Below are positions 17,461-25,831 of a stretch of 64,000 nucleotides of DNA, piece by piece. How positions within the stretch are numbered: position 1 is the stretch's first letter; each line of letters begins with the position of its first letter. The notes under the pieces were generated by a model. That model was given only the letters and a program-made list of their open reading frames with translations. It was not told where the DNA came from and searched no databases. Source of the DNA: Caulobacter sp. BK020 (GTDB taxonomy: Bacteria > Pseudomonadota > Alphaproteobacteria > Caulobacterales > Caulobacteraceae); NCBI RefSeq assembly GCF_004342605.1, contig NZ_SLZL01000019.1:32693-96692 (forward strand), read 5' to 3'. Made by a program: the position numbers and the translations under genes.

Positions 17461-19041
17461 TCAGAACGTCAGGGCGCGGGCTTCCTTGACGTGCGGCAGG
17501 GCCTGGATCTTGGCCAGCAGGGCCTCGTCCGGGGCCTGGTCGACGCCGACCAGGGCGATGGCGTCCTCGTCGGCCGAGACGCGACCCAGGTTGAAGGTGG
17601 CGATGTTGACGCCCGCCTCGCCCAGCAGCATGCCCAGGGCGCCGATGAAGCCAGGCTTGTCCAGGTTGTTGATGTACAGCATGGCCGGCGAGAAGCCGGC
17701 GTCCAGCTCCATGCCCTTGACCTCGACGATGCGCGGCGCGCCGGCGATCACCGTGCCGGCGAAGGCGCGCTTGCCCTTCTCGGTGGTGATGGTAATGCGC
17801 ATCAGGCTGTCATAAGTGGGGCTGACCTCCTGGCGGCTTTCGGAGACAGTGATCCCGCGCTCCTTGGCCACGGCCGGGGCGGAGACCATGTTGATCTCGG
17901 CCAGCATCGGCTTGAGGATCCCGGCCAGGGCGGCCGAGGTCATCGGCTTGACGTTGAGGTTGGCGACCTCGCCCTCGAAGGCGATGTCGATGGCCTTGAC
18001 CCCGAAGTCGACCATCTGGCCGGCCAGGGCGCCGATCTTCTCGGCCAAGGCCACGAACGGCTTCAGCTTGGGGGCTTCTTCCGCGGTGATCGAGGGGCTG
18101 TTCAGCGCGTTGGTGACGGCGCCGGTCAGCAGGTAGTCGCTGACCTGCTCGGCGACCTGCAGGGCCACGTTCTCCTGGGCTTCGGTGGTGCTGGCGCCCA
18201 GGTGCGGGGTGGCCACCACCTTGTCCGAGCCGAACAGCGGGTTTTCCTTGGCCGGCTCGGTGACGAACACGTCGAAGGCCGCGCCGCCCACGTGGCCTTC
18301 GTCCAGCAGCTTGCGCAGGGCGACCTCGTCGACCAGGCCGCCGCGGGCGCAGTTGACGATCAGCACGCCCTTCTTGGTCTTGGCCAGGTTCTCGGCCGAC
18401 AGGATGTTGCGGGTCTTGTCGGTCAGCGGGGTGTGGAGGGTGATGACGTCGGCGCGGGCCAGCAGGTCTTCCAGCTCGACCTTCTCGACGCCCATCTCGA
18501 TGGCGCGCTCGGGGCTCAGGAAGGGGTCGTAGGCCACGACCTTCATCTTCAGGCCCAGGGCGCGGTCGGCGACGATGCCGCCGATGTTGCCGGCCCCGAT
18601 CAGGCCCAGGGTCTTGGCGTAGAGCTCCACGCCCATGAAGCGGTTCTTCTCCCACTTGCCGGCCTGGGTCGAGGCGTCGGCGGCGGGCAACTGGCGGGCC
18701 AGGGCGAACATCATCGCGATGGCGTGCTCGGCCGTGGTGATCGAGTTGCCGAACGGAGTGTTCATCACCACGATGCCCTTGGCCGTGGCGGCCGGGATGT
18801 CGACATTGTCGACGCCGATGCCGGCCCGGGCGATGACCTGCAGCTTGTGGGCGGCGGCGATCACGTCCTTGTCGAGCTTGGCGCCCGAGCGGATGGCGAT
18901 GCCGTCATAGTCGCCGATCACGGCGATCAGTTCGTCCTTCGACAGGCCGGTCTTGATGTCGAAGGCGACGCCGCGGTTCTTGAAGATGTCGACGGCGGCG
19001 GGGGAAAGCTTGTCGGCGATGAGGACGCGGGGAGCGGTCAT
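17461..19041 (-). CDS. serA: D-3-phosphoglycerate dehydrogenase
   Basis: A 526-residue long-form SerA that oxidises 3-phosphoglycerate to 3-phosphohydroxypyruvate, the first step of serine synthesis. N-terminal substrate domain (RSGAKLDKDVI, ARAGIGVDNVD), NAD-binding loop GAGNIGGIVADRAL (near residue 146), catalytic Arg in NCARGGLVDE, Glu in FVTEPA and His in ATPHLGAST. An intervening ASB domain (residues about 320-450) is followed by a C-terminal ACT domain (ALVGVDQAPDEALL). It lies 157 bases downstream of serC in the same direction, separated by a palindromic repeat. Confidence 0.96.
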   Translation of the reverse strand: MTAPRVLIADKLSPAAVDIFKNRGVAFDIKTGLSKDELIAVIGDYDGIAIRSGAKLDKDVIAAAHKLQVIARAGIGVDNVDIPAATAKGIVVMNTPFGNSITTAEHAIAMMFALARQLPAADASTQAGKWEKNRFMGVELYAKTLGLIGAGNIGGIVADRALGLKMKVVAYDPFLSPERAIEMGVEKVELEDLLARADVITLHTPLTDKTRNILSAENLAKTKKGVLIVNCARGGLVDEVALRKLLDEGHVGGAAFDVFVTEPAKENPLFGSDKVVATPHLGASTTEAQENVALQVAEQVSDYLLTGAVTNALNSPSITAEEAPKLKPFVALAEKIGALAGQMVDFGVKAIDIAFEGEVANLNVKPMTSAALAGILKPMLAEINMVSAPAVAKERGITVSESRQEVSPTYDSLMRITITTEKGKRAFAGTVIAGAPRIVEVKGMELDAGFSPAMLYINNLDKPGFIGALGMLLGEAGVNIATFNLGRVSADEDAIALVGVDQAPDEALLAKIQALPHVKEARALTF

Positions 19042-19080
19042 GTGTGCGATTCCTTGCGGAGAATTTCGTGCGTGGGAAAG

Positions 19081-19183
19081 CCCCCTCAGTCGCTCCGCGA
19101 CAGCTCCCCCAGAGGGGGAGCATCTAGCTCGGCGATCCTCCCCCTCTGGGGGAGGTGGCGGCGAAGCCGACGGAGGGGGCTCT
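19081..19183. repeat. Palindromic repeat, family C, between serC and serA
   Basis: Arms CCCCCTCAGTCGCTCCGCGA and GCGAAGCCGACGGAGGGGG enclose two CTCCCCCnGAGGGGGAG hairpins. It is the same type as the copy inside imuA/imuB and that at 57112-57226. Its place between two genes of one pathway may create differential mRNA stability. Confidence 0.85.
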
Positions 19184-19197
19184 AGGGCGCTAAGCTG

Positions 19198-20370
19198 TTA
19201 AGCGGCGGCCAGTTCGGCCGAGACGGTGGCGAAGGCCCAGTCGAGCCAGGGCGTCAGGGCCTCAAGGTCAGAGGCCTCCACCGTGGCGCCGCACCAGATG
19301 CGCAGGCCGGCCGGGGCGTCGCGATAACCGCCGATGTCGAGGGCCGCGCCCTCCTTCTCCAGCAGGCTGGCCAGCTTCTTGGCGAAGTCGGCCTGGGCGT
19401 CTTCCGGCAGGGCGGCGATCGTGGGATCGACCACCTTCAGGCACACCGAGGTGTTGGAGCGGATGTCCGGCGTCGCCGCCAGGAACTCGACCCACGGGGT
19501 CCTGGCCACCCAGTCGGCCAGCACCGCCAGGTTCTGGTCGGCGCGGGCCTGCATGGCCTGCAGGCCGCCGATGGACGAGGCCCACTTCAGGGCGTCCAGC
19601 GCGTCTTCCACGCAGAGCATCGACGGCGTGTTGATGGTCGCGCCCTCGAAGATGTCGGCGGCGATCTTGCCGGCCTTGGTCATGCGGAACAGCTTCGGCA
19701 TCGGCCAGGCCGGGGTGTAGCTTTCCAGGCGGGCCACGGCGCGCGGCGACAGGATCAGGATCCCGTGCGCGCCCTCGCCGCCCAGGGCCTTCTGCCAGGA
19801 GAAGGTGACGACATCCAGCTTGGTCCAGTCCAGGTCCTGGGCGAAGGCGGCGCTGGTGGCGTCGCAGATGACGACGCCTTCACGGTCGGCCGAGATGAAG
19901 TCGGCGTTCGGGACGCGGACGCCGGAGGTGGTGCCGTTCCAGGTGAAGACCAGGTCCTTGGCCGGATCGACCTTGGACGTGTCGGGCAGCTGGCCGTACG
20001 GGGCGCTGAGCACCTCGACGTCGGGCAGCTTCAGTTGCTTGGTGACGTCGGTGACCCAGTCCTTGCCGAAGGACTCGAAGGCCAGCAGCTGGACCGGGCG
20101 GGCGCCCAGCATCGACCACATCGCCATCTCGACGGCGCCGGTGTCCGAACCGGCGACGATGCCGATCAGGAAGTCGGCGGGGACCTCCAGGACTTCGCGC
20201 GTCTGGTCGATGGCGGCCTTCAGGCGGCCCTTGCCCAGCTTGGAGCGGTGCGACCGGCCCAGGACGGCGTTTCTGAGATTTTCGGGGGTCCAGCCGGGGC
20301 GCTTGGCGCAGGGGCCGGAAGAGAACTCGGGGCGAGCCGGGCGGATCGCCGGCTTGGCGAGGGTCGTCAT
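19198..20370 (-). CDS. serC: Phosphoserine aminotransferase
   Basis: A 390-residue PLP enzyme making phosphoserine from phosphohydroxypyruvate and glutamate. ATG 20370 is chosen because a GGAGA site lies seven bases upstream; ATG 20385 is possible. Features: [12 protein letters not shown] at the start, [13 protein letters not shown], the [15 protein letters not shown] region and the PLP lysine in [14 protein letters not shown] near residue 205. The sequence fits the alphaproteobacterial SerC type rather than the enterobacterial one. Next step enzyme SerA is downstream. The leader RNA upstream may control it. Confidence 0.95.
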   Translation of the reverse strand: MTTLAKPAIRPARPEFSSGPCAKRPGWTPENLRNAVLGRSHRSKLGKGRLKAAIDQTREVLEVPADFLIGIVAGSDTGAVEMAMWSMLGARPVQLLAFESFGKDWVTDVTKQLKLPDVEVLSAPYGQLPDTSKVDPAKDLVFTWNGTTSGVRVPNADFISADREGVVICDATSAAFAQDLDWTKLDVVTFSWQKALGGEGAHGILILSPRAVARLESYTPAWPMPKLFRMTKAGKIAADIFEGATINTPSMLCVEDALDALKWASSIGGLQAMQARADQNLAVLADWVARTPWVEFLAATPDIRSNTSVCLKVVDPTIAALPEDAQADFAKKLASLLEKEGAALDIGGYRDAPAGLRIWCGATVEASDLEALTPWLDWAFATVSAELAAA

Positions 20371-20381
20371 ATCGATGTCTC

Positions 20382-20419
20382 CCATCCTTACAGATGGACT
20401 GCATCCCGTTGGGGGGATG
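20382..20419 (-). ncRNA. Probable serC leader RNA (two tandem hairpins)
   Basis: On the minus strand two short hairpins follow one another immediately before serC: CATCCC/GGGATG (20402-20419, loop CCCAAC) and CCATC/GATGG (20382-20397, loop TGTAAG). The second one ends directly at the GGAGA ribosome site of serC. Rfam describes a conserved serC motif in the same place in alphaproteobacteria. I judged by position and shape, not by a covariance model. Confidence 0.55.
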
Positions 20420-20520
20420 TGGCCCGCCGGCGACAAACTCTTTTTCGACGGCGAAGGCAAGGAGAGATTTTGCGGCCCGGCGGACAAATCGTCCGCGCCC
20501 GGCAATTATTTTGCGGCGAC

Positions 20521-20940
20521 CTATCGTTCGACGCGCCGGCGTCCCGAAACGAAGATGCCAAACAGGATGCAGATCAGGACACCGGCGGAGTTCAGGTTGT
20601 TCACGACGCCATAGGTGAGGTCGTGAGGCCGTTCGCCGACGATGTAGTAGGCGTGCAGGCTGAACTGAATCGCCTGCAACAACATCGCGCCCCCCAGCCA
20701 CGGACTGGTGTAGCGCAAGGCGAGCATCAGGAAACTGAGGCCGTACAGGCCTTCCAGCAGCAGCAAGGCCACGGCCTCGATCCGCGCCGGCAGAAAGATC
20801 TGGATCAGCAGGGAGGCGATCGAACCGCCCAGGACGATCGCGGCCCCCCATTTTTCGGCCGGACCGCCTCTTACCCACGCCAAACCGCACACCACCAAGG
20901 TGGCGGTCCATCCCAGAAGAGGCGCGAGCGAAACATGCAT
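20521..20940 (-). CDS. Small integral membrane protein of unknown function
   Basis: A 139-residue protein with about five hydrophobic segments (residues roughly 5-22, 29-49, 55-76, 80-95, 110-132) and a basic C-terminal end (SGRRRVER). I do not recognise the family. The start ATG 20938-20940 is immediately adjacent to a 13-base palindrome arm, leaving no room for a ribosome site, so the gene may be translated as a leaderless mRNA or from a structured leader. It reads towards serC, 150 bases upstream of that gene's start. Confidence 0.6.
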   Translation of the reverse strand: MHVSLAPLLGWTATLVVCGLAWVRGGPAEKWGAAIVLGGSIASLLIQIFLPARIEAVALLLLEGLYGLSFLMLALRYTSPWLGGAMLLQAIQFSLHAYYIVGERPHDLTYGVVNNLNSAGVLICILFGIFVSGRRRVER

Positions 20941-20977
20941 CCCTAGAGTCTCTACCTGATCGGAAGAGACTCTAGGG
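20941..20977. promoter_or_regulatory. Perfect 13-base inverted repeat abutting a start codon
   Basis: Arms CCCTAGAGTCTCT (20941-20953) and AGAGACTCTAGGG (20965-20977) with an 11-base loop. There is no T-run on either side, so it is not a standard terminator. It could be an operator or an RNA hairpin occluding the start of the 20521-20940 gene. Confidence 0.6.
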
Positions 20978-20998
20978 ATTAAACTATTGCAATATTGC

Positions 20999-21337
20999 TC
21001 AGCTAGCTTCCGACAGGCGCGCGTCGGCGACTTGCGCCGCTTCGCCCGTCTTCAGGTCCCAGCCGACCATCTTGGTGCGGACGCCGATGCGCAGGCGAAC
21101 CTCGTCCATGTCGGCATGGGCGTCGATCATCGAGGACCGGGCTTCCGACAGGGCGGCCATCGCGGCGGCGACCTTGGCGGTGGCGACCGAACCGACGACG
21201 GCCGACAGCTTCAGATCCTTACGGGTCTGAACCAGTTCCGCCATCATTTCCGAAACTTGCACCATGGCCGCGTCGATAGCGGCTTCCGTCGCGTGCAGCT
21301 TGCTGGCCGCGCGCTTAACAACGAATACCTTTTCCAC
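20999..21337 (-). CDS. Small alpha-helical protein of unknown function
   Basis: A 112-residue protein, Ala-, Met- and charged-residue-rich, predicted from composition to be one long helical bundle (residues 8-85) with a short tail (GWDLKTGEAAQVADA). ATG 21337 has GGAG seven bases upstream (AAGGAGATGGGGTGTGG context). No recognised domain, signal peptide or membrane segment. It is divergent from the hybrid histidine kinase at 21509. The heptad-like pattern may mean coiled-coil dimerisation, but this is inference. Confidence 0.65.
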   Translation of the reverse strand: MEKVFVVKRAASKLHATEAAIDAAMVQVSEMMAELVQTRKDLKLSAVVGSVATAKVAAAMAALSEARSSMIDAHADMDEVRLRIGVRTKMVGWDLKTGEAAQVADARLSEAS

Positions 21338-21348
21338 ACCCCATCTCC

Positions 21349-21363
21349 TTAACGAAAAACTAA
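21349..21363. promoter_or_regulatory. CtrA-like half-site, TTAA-N7-CTAA
   Basis: TTAACGAAAAACTAA lies in the AT-rich 170-base divergent region between the helical protein gene and the hybrid kinase. The CtrA consensus is TTAA-N7-TTAA; this has one mismatch. Several other TTAA tetramers occur nearby (about 21383, 21411). Chance occurrence cannot be excluded. Confidence 0.25.
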
Positions 21364-21508
21364 TAATGCAGGTAAACGAAAAGTTAAAATGAATGCAATT
21401 GAAAATGAGTGTTAACGCTGTTTTGTCGCACCCTGCCCTGTGACAGGAAGGGAAGCGTTAGGAAGATCGTGCGAAGATGGGAGCTCTAGGATTCTCCTGG
21501 GACGGGAA

Positions 21509-23392
21509 ATGATCGAGGACAGCCGCAGCCCCGGAGCCGCGACTCACGCGCCCTTGCAAGCGCGGATCGCGGCCGTTGCGCTGACCACGACGGTGGCCGC
21601 GCTGCTGGCCGCCTGCGCCTGCTTCATGCTCCAGCAGTGGAGCGTCGCCCGTCAGGAATCCCAGGCCAATCACGCGATCCTGGCCCAGATGGTGGCGGCA
21701 GGCGCCGCCGCCCCGATGGCCGACCACAATACGGTCGGCGCCTATCGCGCCCTCGAGGCGGTGGCCAAGGCGCCCGACGTCGCGTCCGTCCGGCTGACCG
21801 ACATGCAGGGCCAGGTGGTCGCCCAGGTGGGGGTCGCCGAGCCCGCCGAGGTCGACACCGTGGTCCGCCCGATCAAGCTGGGTTCACGGCAAGTCGGCGC
21901 CCTGTCCCTGTCGGCCCGCCGCCCCAGCCTGACCGACATCATGGCCCGCGACCTGGCCCTGACCGGCACCCTGTTCTTCGGCTCGGCCGGCCTGGCGATC
22001 CTGCTGGCCAACGGCCTGGCCCGGCGCATGACCAAGCCGATGGAGCGCCTGTCCAACGCCATGCGCGAGGTCGCCGCCGACGGTCGCTTCAAGCCGGTGG
22101 AGCAGGCGGCCGACGACGACGTCTTCCACAGCCTGACCTCCAGCTTCAACCATCTGGTCGCGAGACTGGAGATCAACGACCACGACCTGCGCGGGGCGAT
22201 GGCGGAACTGGTCAAGGCGCGTGACGACGCCAACGCCGCCAATGTCCTGAAATCGCACTTCCTGGCCAATATGAGCCATGAGATCCGCACGCCGCTGAAC
22301 GGGGTGCTGGCCATGACCGAGGTGATGGCCATGGGCGAGCTCAGCGCCGCCCAGCGCGAGCGCCTGTCGGTGATCCGCGAATCGGGAAGCCTGCTGCTGT
22401 CGGTGCTCAACGACGTGCTGGACCTGTCCAAGATCGAGGCCGGCCGTCTGGACCTGGTCGAGCGCGACTTCGACCTGGCCAGCCTGGCCCTGTCGATTCG
22501 CGAAGCCTACGCCACCCAGGCGCGGGCCAAGAACCTGGACTTCGGCGTGTTCGTCGCGCCTGAAGCCCTGGGCTCGTGGCGCGGCGACGTCGATCGCCTG
22601 CGCCAGATCCTGGGCAACCTGGTCTCCAACGCCCTGAAGTTCACGCTGGAAGGCAGCGTCTCGGTGCGGTTCGCCTCGTCGGACGACGGCGCGGGCCTGC
22701 GTATCGACGTGGTCGACACCGGCATCGGCATCGACGCCGAAACCCTGCCGCGCCTGTTCGACAAGTTCGTCCAGGCCGACAGCTCGACCACCCGCCGGTT
22801 CGGCGGCTCGGGCCTGGGCCTGTCGATCTGCAACGAGCTGGCCACCCTGATGGGCGGCGGCGTGCACGTGCAGAGCCGCGAGGGCCAGGGCTCGACCTTC
22901 ACCGTCGTGGTGGCCATGCCGCGCGGCGAGGCCGCCGCTCCCGCGTCGATGGAAGCCGCCCCGCCGCCGATCGAGTCCGAGCGCCGCCTGCGGGTGCTGG
23001 CCGCCGACGACAATCCGACCAACCAGAAGGTCATCGCCGCCGTCCTGGCCCCGCTGGGCGCCGAGGTCGAGCTGGTGGCCGACGGCGCCGCCTGCGTCGA
23101 GGCCTGGAAGCGCGGCGCCTACGACATCGTGCTGATGGACATCCACATGCCGGTAATGGACGGCGTCGAGGCGGCCCGCACCATCCGCGCGCTGGAGGTC
23201 AGCGAAGGCCGCAAGCGCATCCCGATCGTCGCCGTCACCGCCAACGCCCTGGTCCACCAGGTCGAGGGCTACCTGGCCGCGGGCATGGACGGTCACGTGG
23301 CCAAGCCAATCGAGGTGACCAAGCTCTACGACGCCATCGAGACCGCCGTGGCCGCGGCCCGGCGCGAAGGCGCCAAGGTCGCGGCGGCCTGA
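21509..23392 (+). CDS. Hybrid sensor histidine kinase with HAMP and receiver domains
   Basis: A 627-residue protein from ATG 21509 (GTG 21440 is a less likely earlier start). TM1 at residues about 21-43, a periplasmic sensor region of about 100 residues resembling CHASE8-type domains, TM2 near residues 150-168, a HAMP-like segment (NGLARRMTKPMERLS), coiled linker, HisKA with MSHEIRTPLNG (His near residue 257), a complete ATPase domain (NLVSNALKFT, DTGIGI, GGSGLGLS) and a receiver (DDNPTN, LMDIHMPVMDG with Asp near 544, VTA, KP). No partner regulator is adjacent. A repeat-derived hairpin terminates the gene. Confidence 0.92.
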   Translation: MIEDSRSPGAATHAPLQARIAAVALTTTVAALLAACACFMLQQWSVARQESQANHAILAQMVAAGAAAPMADHNTVGAYRALEAVAKAPDVASVRLTDMQGQVVAQVGVAEPAEVDTVVRPIKLGSRQVGALSLSARRPSLTDIMARDLALTGTLFFGSAGLAILLANGLARRMTKPMERLSNAMREVAADGRFKPVEQAADDDVFHSLTSSFNHLVARLEINDHDLRGAMAELVKARDDANAANVLKSHFLANMSHEIRTPLNGVLAMTEVMAMGELSAAQRERLSVIRESGSLLLSVLNDVLDLSKIEAGRLDLVERDFDLASLALSIREAYATQARAKNLDFGVFVAPEALGSWRGDVDRLRQILGNLVSNALKFTLEGSVSVRFASSDDGAGLRIDVVDTGIGIDAETLPRLFDKFVQADSSTTRRFGGSGLGLSICNELATLMGGGVHVQSREGQGSTFTVVVAMPRGEAAAPASMEAAPPPIESERRLRVLAADDNPTNQKVIAAVLAPLGAEVELVADGAACVEAWKRGAYDIVLMDIHMPVMDGVEAARTIRALEVSEGRKRIPIVAVTANALVHQVEGYLAAGMDGHVAKPIEVTKLYDAIETAVAAARREGAKVAAA

Positions 23393-23399
23393 ATAAAAG

Positions 23400-23436
23400 C
23401 CGCTCATCCCGCCGTTCGCCGGGATGAGCGGATTTT
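23400..23436 (+). terminator. Terminator-like hairpin derived from repeat family A
   Basis: CCGCTCATCCCG and CGGGATGAGCGG pair with a short loop (23400-23431) and are followed by ATTTTTG. It begins eight bases after the hybrid kinase stop. The arms are those of repeat family A without the internal spacer, so a mobile-type palindrome may serve here as an intrinsic terminator. Confidence 0.65.
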
Positions 23437-23558
23437 TGAGCGGTTCACCTACCTGAACGCCACATAACGCGCGGCTCAGGGCCGCTTCAGCCTCGATGTG
23501 GTCTCTTGGGGTCAACGTCGTCCCGCCGGACGCCGCAACCTTCAAGAGGAACCGTACG

Positions 23559-23942
23559 ATGAAAAAGATTCTGCTTTCGATCGCCGCGGTCTCGGCCGTC
23601 GCCGCCGCCGTCCCCGCCGTCGCCTCGGCCCAGGCCTATGGCTATGACCGCGGCCCCGATCGCGGTTATGACCGCGGCTACGACCAGGACTATGGCCGCG
23701 ACCGCCTCGCCCGTCTCGACGAGCGCATCGACCGCGGCGTCCGCAGCGGCGGTCTGACCCGCAACGAGGCCTGGCGCCTGAAGGGCGAGCTGCGCGAAAC
23801 CGCCCGCCTGGAAGCCCGCTATCGCCGCGGGGGCCTGAACGGCTGGGAGCGCGAGGACCTGGATCGCCGCTACGACCGCATCAGCGCCCAGATCCGCTAC
23901 GAGCGCCACGACCGCGACTACGGCTACGGTCGTCGCTACTAA
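23559..23942 (+). CDS. Small exported Arg/Tyr/Asp-rich protein
   Basis: A 127-residue protein from ATG 23559 behind an AAGAGGA site. It has a clear signal peptide (MKKILLSIAAVSAVAAAV...ASA|QA). The mature part begins with imperfect repeats of the type YDRGPDRG / YDRGYDQDYGRD, then a helical charged core with ERIDRGVRSGGLTRNEAWRL, a pattern common in small alphaproteobacterial exported proteins, and ends RDYGYGRRY. Function unknown; very basic and aromatic, so nucleic acid or envelope binding is possible. Confidence 0.75.
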   Translation: MKKILLSIAAVSAVAAAVPAVASAQAYGYDRGPDRGYDRGYDQDYGRDRLARLDERIDRGVRSGGLTRNEAWRLKGELRETARLEARYRRGGLNGWEREDLDRRYDRISAQIRYERHDRDYGYGRRY

Positions 23943-23980
23943 TACCAAACGCCTCTGTTCTGATCGCTCCCCAAACACCG

Positions 23981-24108
23981 CGTCATCCCGGGCCTTGTGC
24001 CCGGGACCCCTGGGTCAGCTGACGGTGAAGCGCCTTGGCGCGCCAGCGCGCCACACCCCTGCATCTGCGACGGACAATGGGGTCCCGGGCACGAGGCCCG
24101 GGATGACG
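23981..24108. repeat. Dispersed inverted repeat, family B (CGTCATCCCGGGCC)
   Basis: The left arm reads CGTCATCCCGGGCCTTGTGC and the right arm GCACGAGGCCCGGGATGACG. The 88-base interior carries GGGACCCCTGGGTCAG and GGGGTCCCGGG. A copy lies at 25099-25225, and a stretched one at 35740-36064. It separates the convergent exported protein and phzF-like genes. Confidence 0.85.
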
Positions 24109-24140
24109 GCTAAAAGGGGAAGCGACGACCAGCGTCTAAC

Positions 24141-24986
24141 CTAGCCGAGCGCCGGCGCCACCCTCAGCCGGCTCTCCACCATCGTGAAGCCACGGCCGCG
24201 CAGGAGAACGCGCGCGCCGCGGTTTTCGCAGTCCAGGTCGCCGCCCCGGCCCGGATAGGCCTGGTGGAACCGCAGGGCCGCGACACCCAGCTTGTCGGCG
24301 TACAGCGGCGTCAGGATGCAGTGGGCCGAGCCCGTGGTCGGGTCCTCGGGAATGCCGGCGGCCGGGGCGAAGAAGCGGCTGACCACGGCGTAGTCGCGGC
24401 CCGGGTCGGCCAGGGCGGCGACGATCACCTGGCCCGGCCCCCCCGTGGCCAGGCCCGCGCCGACCGCCGCCAGCCGCGACAGGTCCGGCGCCAGCCCCCG
24501 CACCGTCGCCTCGTCGGCCACCACGGCCAGCAGGTACTGGCCGGCCCAGACCTCCCGCGGCGTCACACCCAGCGCCTGGGCCAGGTCGGGCCCGGCCTCG
24601 ACCCGGCGCGGCGGGTCGGCCGGGAAGTCCATCTCCAGGCCCGCGCCGCCGAACACCCCGTCGACCCGGCGGACGGTCAGCTCGCCCGCCAGGGTGTCGA
24701 AGGCCAGCACCGGCGCGTCGACGCCCATCTCCTGGAACAGCGCATGGGCGCTGGCCAGGGTGGCGTGGCCGCAGAGCGGCGCCTCAAGCGTCGGGGTGAA
24801 CCAGCGCAGGCCGAACCGCGCGGGGTCGGCGGTCTTCAGCAGGAAGGCGGTCTCGGCCTGGTTGTTCTCGGCCGCCAGGGCCTGCATCCAGGCGGCGTCC
24901 GGCCACCGCTCGAACGGCTCGACCACGCAGGCCGGATTGCCCCTGAACGGGCCCGAGGCGAAGGCGTCGATGGTCCATTGGCGCAT
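24141..24986 (-). CDS. PhzF-family isomerase-like protein
   Basis: A 281-residue protein from ATG 24986 with AGGAG at seven bases. It belongs to the PhzF/diaminopimelate epimerase-fold family: N-terminal [20 protein letters not shown], the catalytic-Glu motif [10 protein letters not shown] near residue 45, [11 protein letters not shown] near residue 72, and the second-lobe [12 protein letters not shown] near residue 220. Both lobes are complete. PhzF itself isomerises a phenazine precursor, but most members, including single genes outside phenazine clusters as here, have unknown substrates. No biosynthetic neighbours are present. Confidence 0.88.
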   Translation of the reverse strand: MRQWTIDAFASGPFRGNPACVVEPFERWPDAAWMQALAAENNQAETAFLLKTADPARFGLRWFTPTLEAPLCGHATLASAHALFQEMGVDAPVLAFDTLAGELTVRRVDGVFGGAGLEMDFPADPPRRVEAGPDLAQALGVTPREVWAGQYLLAVVADEATVRGLAPDLSRLAAVGAGLATGGPGQVIVAALADPGRDYAVVSRFFAPAAGIPEDPTTGSAHCILTPLYADKLGVAALRFHQAYPGRGGDLDCENRGARVLLRGRGFTMVESRLRVAPALG

Positions 24987-25098
24987 GGCGAAGGCTCCTG
25001 GAAATGACGGCTTTGGCGGTCGTAGGAGCAAGGCGTCACAGGATCAAAGGCAACATTGTCATGGGTGACAATGTTTTGCCGCGCGCATCCAAAACGTC

Positions 25099-25225
25099 CG
25101 TCATCCCGGGCCTTGTGCCCGGGACCCCTGGGTCAGCCGACGGTGAAGCCCCTTGGCGCGCGGGCGCGCCACCCGTCCGCACTTGCGGCGGATAAAGGGT
25201 TCCCAGGCACAAGGCCCGGGATGAT
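25099..25225. repeat. Dispersed inverted repeat, family B
   Basis: Left arm CGTCATCCCGGGCCTTGTGC; right arm GGCACAAGGCCCGGGATGAT. The interior resembles the copy at 23981-24108 (GGGACCCCTGGGTCAGC...GACGGTGAAG). The two copies flank the phzF-like gene in the same orientation about 1.1 kb apart. Confidence 0.85.
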
Positions 25226-25246
25226 GGTGGAAAAAGGATGAGGCCT

Positions 25247-25831
25247 CTACGCCTCCTCCACCGTGATTTCCGGCCACCGCGCCTTGGCCGAGCCGGTGGT
25301 GCGGGCCCAGCCGCCGGCGCCCTTCACCCGCAGGGGATTGGGCCGCAGACGCAGGGCGAACAGGTCGTCCAGCCCGAACGGGGCGAACACCGACAGGCTG
25401 TCGTCCGCCTCCATCCGCACCCCTACGCAGAAGGCCGTGGCCACGAAGCGCTCCAGGGCCGCGGCGCTGGACTCCAGCGGCGGATAGGGCTCGTCGCCCC
25501 CGAACTTCTGCTCGAACCACAGATGCACGCGGGCCTGGTTGCGCACCTCGACCAGGTCGCGCAGCGGCGGCTCGAACGCCGCCGCCACCCGCCGGATCAC
25601 CCCGTCCTCAGCCTCGTACGAGGTGTCGGACGCGTCGTGATAGGCGACGTCGTAGTCCTTGATCCCGTAGTCCGGCGCCCGGCCGGTCAGGTGGTTCCAG
25701 ACCGGCTGGTAGACGGCGCCGGAGAACACCATGCCGTCGGGCAGGCCAAGGTCGCGGACCGTTCGCAGCACCTGCATCGTGGTGGGCGTGGCGTGGAGGA
25801 TGTCGGCGAGGCGTGTTTCCAACGCGGTCAT
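25247..25831 (-). CDS. Nucleotidyltransferase-like protein (NTP_transf_6/DUF925 type)
   Basis: A 194-residue protein from ATG 25831, overlapping the thiD stop by four bases (ATGA), hence translationally coupled to thiD. The GAVYQPVWNHL stretch and the acidic motif IKDYDVAYHD resemble the nucleotidyltransferase-fold family formerly DUF925, which has a WN-H...D-DxxY pattern and a C-terminal DLFALRLRPNP-type segment. Biochemical role of the family is not established. A role near thiamine metabolism is suggested only by the overlap with thiD. Confidence 0.75.
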   Translation of the reverse strand: MTALETRLADILHATPTTMQVLRTVRDLGLPDGMVFSGAVYQPVWNHLTGRAPDYGIKDYDVAYHDASDTSYEAEDGVIRRVAAAFEPPLRDLVEVRNQARVHLWFEQKFGGDEPYPPLESSAAALERFVATAFCVGVRMEADDSLSVFAPFGLDDLFALRLRPNPLRVKGAGGWARTTGSAKARWPEITVEEA

